Positions 61,392 to 64,000 of a DNA stretch of 64,000 nt are shown in pieces. The translations under genes were made by a program, and so were the position numbers. Location: assembly GCA_002632355.1 (NCBI GenBank), contig NSJJ01000010.1:87952-151951 (forward strand). The letters are read 5' to 3'. Under the pieces are notes generated by a model. It saw only the letters and a list, made by a program, of their open reading frames with translations, had not been told where the DNA came from and did no database searches. How positions within the stretch are numbered: position 1 is the stretch's first letter; each line of letters begins with the position of its first letter. Origin of the DNA: Sulfuricella denitrificans (GTDB taxonomy: Bacteria; Pseudomonadota; Gammaproteobacteria; Burkholderiales; Sulfuricellaceae).

Positions 61392-62457
61392 ACTTCATGA
61401 TCTCCGCCGGAATTGCCTGCAGCGACAGGCTGCGATCCACGCCGCCAAGCTTTACCGCCTCCTTCGGCATGCCATACACCACGCAGGTGGCTTCATCCTG
61501 CGCGACTGTCGGTGCTCCGGCATCATGCATTTCCTTGAGGCCGCGCGCGCCGTCGTCGCCCATGCCGGTCATGATGACGCCCAGCGCGTTCTTGCCGGCA
61601 AACCTGGCGACCGAGCGGAACAATACATCCACTGACGGGCGATGCCGGTTTACTACCGGGCCATCCAACACTTCCACGTGGTACTGCGCACCGTTGCGCT
61701 TGAGCAGCATGTGTTTGCCGCCCGGCGCGATCAGCGCCAGGCCGGGCATCACGCGATCGTTGTTGCGCGCTTCGCGCACCTCGATCTGGCACAGGCTGTT
61801 GAGACGCTCGGCGAAGGATGCGGTGAATTTTTCCGGCATGTGCTGCACGATCACGATGCCTGGCGAGACGCGCGGCAAGGCGGTCAGCACCGCTTCCAGC
61901 GCCTGCGTGCCGCCGGTGGAGGTGCCGATGGCGATGAGGCGCTCGGTGGTCTGGGCCATGGCATGGCCAGATGGCGGCAGGATTGCGTCCGCGCTTAGCT
62001 TGGGTGTGACAGCCTGAGCGATGTTACTGCCTGGCAAGAGTTTTCTGACATTGGCTTTCGCCGCGGCCCGCACCGCGTTCACCAGATCGGAAGCCGCATC
62101 CTCCATCGCCGCGCGGCGGTTGCCGATGCCCGGCTTGGGCACGATGCCGACTGCCCCGGCAGACAGCGCCTGAACTGCAGTTTCCGAGCCTTTTTCGGTG
62201 ATCGATGAACAGATCACCACCGGTGTCGGGCGTTCCGCCATGAGTTTGCGCAGAAAGGTAATACCGTCCATGCGCGGCATTTCCACGTCCAGCACGATCA
62301 CGTCCGGCCACTGCTTTTTCATCTTTTCCATGGCAAAAATGGGATCGGGCGCGACCGCGATCACCTCCATGCCCGGGTCGCGGCTGAGCACTTCGGTCAG
62401 CACCTGGCGCACCACGGCGGAATCGTCTACTACCATAATCCTGATTTGCGTCGTCAT
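61384..62457 (-). CDS. cheB: Chemotaxis methylesterase CheB
   Basis: A 357-residue CheB. The receiver covers 1-125 with the acceptor aspartate in [13 protein letters not shown] (near 57). The methylesterase domain covers about 165-350, with catalytic serine in [10 protein letters not shown] (near 172), histidine in VQHMPEKF (near 199) and aspartate in GMGDDGARG (near 292). It removes methyl groups added by CheR, encoded two genes upstream, to reset receptors. The gap to cheD is 6 bp. Confidence 0.96.
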   Translation of the reverse strand: MTTQIRIMVVDDSAVVRQVLTEVLSRDPGMEVIAVAPDPIFAMEKMKKQWPDVIVLDVEMPRMDGITFLRKLMAERPTPVVICSSITEKGSETAVQALSAGAVGIVPKPGIGNRRAAMEDAASDLVNAVRAAAKANVRKLLPGSNIAQAVTPKLSADAILPPSGHAMAQTTERLIAIGTSTGGTQALEAVLTALPRVSPGIVIVQHMPEKFTASFAERLNSLCQIEVREARNNDRVMPGLALIAPGGKHMLLKRNGAQYHVEVLDGPVVNRHRPSVDVLFRSVARFAGKNALGVIMTGMGDDGARGLKEMHDAGAPTVAQDEATCVVYGMPKEAVKLGGVDRSLSLQAIPAEIMKYA

Positions 62458-62463
62458 ATTTCC

Positions 62464-62976
62464 CTATTCGCGCTTGTCGCAAACGCCCGGCATACCCGGC
62501 TCGAAACGGCGCACCCACACATGGCCTGACCAGATATCGAAAATCACGGTGCGATGGCCGCTGCCGCCCAGATCTTCTGCCACCGAGCGCATCCCGTGCC
62601 GCTCGATCAGTTCCTTTCCAGCTTCGGCATTTTTCTTCCCGACGTGGTCCTTGCCATTTCTGACGCGGGCCGGGAACATGTTGCCACCGCCGAACAGCTT
62701 GATTTCGTATTCCTCCAGCGCCGTGCCGTACTCCTGCGCCTTGCCCACCAGCAGGGCGAAGGCCTCGTCCGCATACTTGCCGTCCGCCGTTCTTTCCCGC
62801 CGGTCATGGCCCGCCGGCAGCATGTAGTGGCACATCCCGCCAATCAGCCTGCGCGGATGCCACATGGTGATCGATACGCAAGAGCCGAGCACGGTACGTA
62901 TCCGGATATCTTGCTCGCCGAAATAGTACTCGCCGGGTTGCAGGAAAATCTCCACCACATGAGCAGGCTTTTTCAC
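62464..62976 (-). CDS. cheD: Chemoreceptor glutamine deamidase CheD
   Basis: A 170-residue CheD. The catalytic cysteine is in VLGSCVSITMW (near 32) and the histidine in GGMCHYMLPAG (near 50); EIKLFGGGNMF and NGKDHVGKKNAE are further family marks. It deamidates glutamines in receptors to make methylation sites. ATG 62976 overlaps the cheR stop as ATGA, so methyltransferase and deamidase are made together. Confidence 0.95.
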   Translation of the reverse strand: MKKPAHVVEIFLQPGEYYFGEQDIRIRTVLGSCVSITMWHPRRLIGGMCHYMLPAGHDRRERTADGKYADEAFALLVGKAQEYGTALEEYEIKLFGGGNMFPARVRNGKDHVGKKNAEAGKELIERHGMRSVAEDLGGSGHRTVIFDIWSGHVWVRRFEPGMPGVCDKRE

Positions 62977-63785
62977 GCGCCGGATTTTCTGTAAACAGAC
63001 GGCCGGACCGCCTTGAGCGCATCGGTCACGCCGTTCAGGCTTTCGGAATGGCCGACGATGAAGTGCCCCCCCGGCCTGAGCATGGAAACCAGACGTGCCA
63101 CCACTTGCGTTTTGGTATCCAGGTTGAAATAGATCATCACGTTGCGCAGGAAAATCACGTCAAACTCGCCCACGCCAGGCAGCTTCTCATTGAGATTAAT
63201 CTGATGGAACTTCACCCGGCCGCGCAAACGCTTGTCCACCAGAAAATGGCCATCCTGCGAACCCACGCCCTTGAGACAGTAGCTGGTGAGCAAGTGGCGC
63301 GGGATGTTCTGTGCCCGCTCCATGGGATAAAGCCCGCTGCGCGCCTTCTCCAGCACGCGGGTGCTGATGTCGGAGGCCAGGATCTCCCACGGGGCTTCAC
63401 CCAGCGTTGAGGCCAGCACCATAGCCAGCGTGTAGGGTTCTTCTCCGCTCGAACAGGCCGCACTCCAGACGCGAAACGGCACGCCTGGGCGGCGCTCCGG
63501 CAAAATTTGCTCGGTCAGGTAATCGAAATGCCTGGGTTCGCGAAAAAAATAGGTTTCGTTGGTGGTCAGCAGGTCCACCGCGACCTGCAGTTCTTCAGGC
63601 TGATTCCCGCTGCTGAGCAAGCGGAAATAGTCGCCGTAGTTCACCAGCGAATAATGCTTCAGGCGCTTCGCCAGGCGGCCGCTTACCAGGGCTTTCTTCG
63701 CCGGGGACAAATGAATGCCCGCCAGCCGGTGCAACATGCCCTGGAATTCGCCGAATTCGCGGTCTGTCAGTGTCGAGAGCTGCAT
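62973..63785 (-). CDS. cheR: Chemotaxis methyltransferase CheR
   Basis: A 270-residue CheR. The helical N-terminal domain covers about 10-85, and the SAM-binding domain the rest, with RVWSAACSSGEEPYTLAM (near 105-122) as the glycine-loop region, ASDISTRVLEKA (near 137-148) and DVIFLRNVMIYFN (near 209-221). It methylates receptor glutamates with S-adenosylmethionine. The cheW gene ends 35 bp upstream. Confidence 0.96.
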   Translation of the reverse strand: MQLSTLTDREFGEFQGMLHRLAGIHLSPAKKALVSGRLAKRLKHYSLVNYGDYFRLLSSGNQPEELQVAVDLLTTNETYFFREPRHFDYLTEQILPERRPGVPFRVWSAACSSGEEPYTLAMVLASTLGEAPWEILASDISTRVLEKARSGLYPMERAQNIPRHLLTSYCLKGVGSQDGHFLVDKRLRGRVKFHQINLNEKLPGVGEFDVIFLRNVMIYFNLDTKTQVVARLVSMLRPGGHFIVGHSESLNGVTDALKAVRPSVYRKSGA

Positions 63786-63820
63786 GCCCTGTTTCCTTGC
63801 CTTGTTTTCTGCTTACCGGT

Positions 63821-64000
63821 TCAGTTCGGGGCCGACGCAAGCCGGAGCGAATCGACCATGCCGTTTTCCTGGCCCACCTGATCGAGCATGGCCAGTTCAT
63901 CGACCGAGAGCACCCGGCTGACGTTGAGGAGAATGACGAAGCGCCCTCCCACCTTGCCCATGCCGCAGATGAAGTCGGTACGGATCCGCGCGCCAAAGCT
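63821..64000 (-). CDS. cheW: CheW adaptor, C-terminal part, cut by window end
   Basis: The last 59 codons of a CheW gene that begins outside the window. The visible part reads GARIRTDFICGMGKVGGRFVILLNVSRVLSVDEL, the conserved end of CheW that contacts CheA and receptors. It lies upstream of cheR on the same strand, so the chemotaxis operon continues past the right edge of the window. Confidence 0.92.
   Translation of the reverse strand, partial: SFGARIRTDFICGMGKVGGRFVILLNVSRVLSVDELAMLDQVGQENGMVDSLRLASAPN

Noticed and set aside
1..64000. CRISPR arrays, rRNA and tRNA genes
   Set aside because: No regularly spaced identical repeats of CRISPR type were seen; iterons at 22,177 are only three and too short. 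No tRNA cloverleaf or rRNA stretch was recognised, though I could not run a scan.

Overview
This window is most of a Tn4371-family integrative and conjugative element (ICE), from base 1 to about 49,945, followed by 14 kb of host chromosome. The element shows the family gene set in the usual order: radC, DUF932 protein, parB, DUF736, DUF2958, DUF2285, a small HTH protein, repA, parA, DUF2840, traF, relaxase, cargo, LysR-type regulator and exclusion-type lipoprotein, traG, trbBCDEJLFGI and DUF2274. The integrase and left attachment site are not present and should lie to the left of base 1. The backbone is GC-rich and such elements occur in Beta- and Gammaproteobacteria. The flank carries cheW-cheR-cheD-cheB, a c-di-GMP protein, sensory kinases and a partner-switching module, which suggests an environmental, motile proteobacterium, most likely a betaproteobacterium. 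That host assignment is inference.

Layout. 21-7,436: a leftward six-gene operon headed by an AbiEi/AbiEii toxin-antitoxin pair. The other four genes encode a protein with a possible HEPN-like C-terminus, a small winged-helix-like protein, a short Rad50/SMC-like ATPase with a zinc hook, and a PD-(D/E)XK-type nuclease candidate. The genes overlap or nearly abut and share one promoter covered by two inverted repeats. This is the best candidate here for an undescribed defence system. 7,437-19,713: maintenance genes and an antisense SF1 helicase gene, separated by repeated intergenic blocks that bracket single genes like cassettes. 20,083-23,868: replication and partition genes, with three iteron-like repeats after repA. 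23,865-26,883: traF and relaxase.

26,984-35,663: cargo. An SMR efflux pump with its TetR regulator is followed by a tripartite RND efflux operon with a divergent TetR gene and a cytochrome b561 gene, then an AT-rich gene for a small exported protein. 35,911-49,345: LysR regulator and lipoprotein, then the coupling protein and the complete trb type IV secretion operon, tightly packed. 49,346-49,945: a 37-codon gene with a strong ribosome site, a textbook terminator and the probable right attachment site. 

50,104-64,000: chromosome. A TPR membrane protein and an ArnT-like glycosyltransferase are followed by a leftward signalling cluster. It runs cheW (cut by the window end), cheR, cheD, cheB, a MASE3-PAS-GGDEF-EAL-REC protein, a triple-PAS histidine kinase, a STAS protein and a REC-phosphatase-kinase protein resembling the HsbA/HsbR pair.
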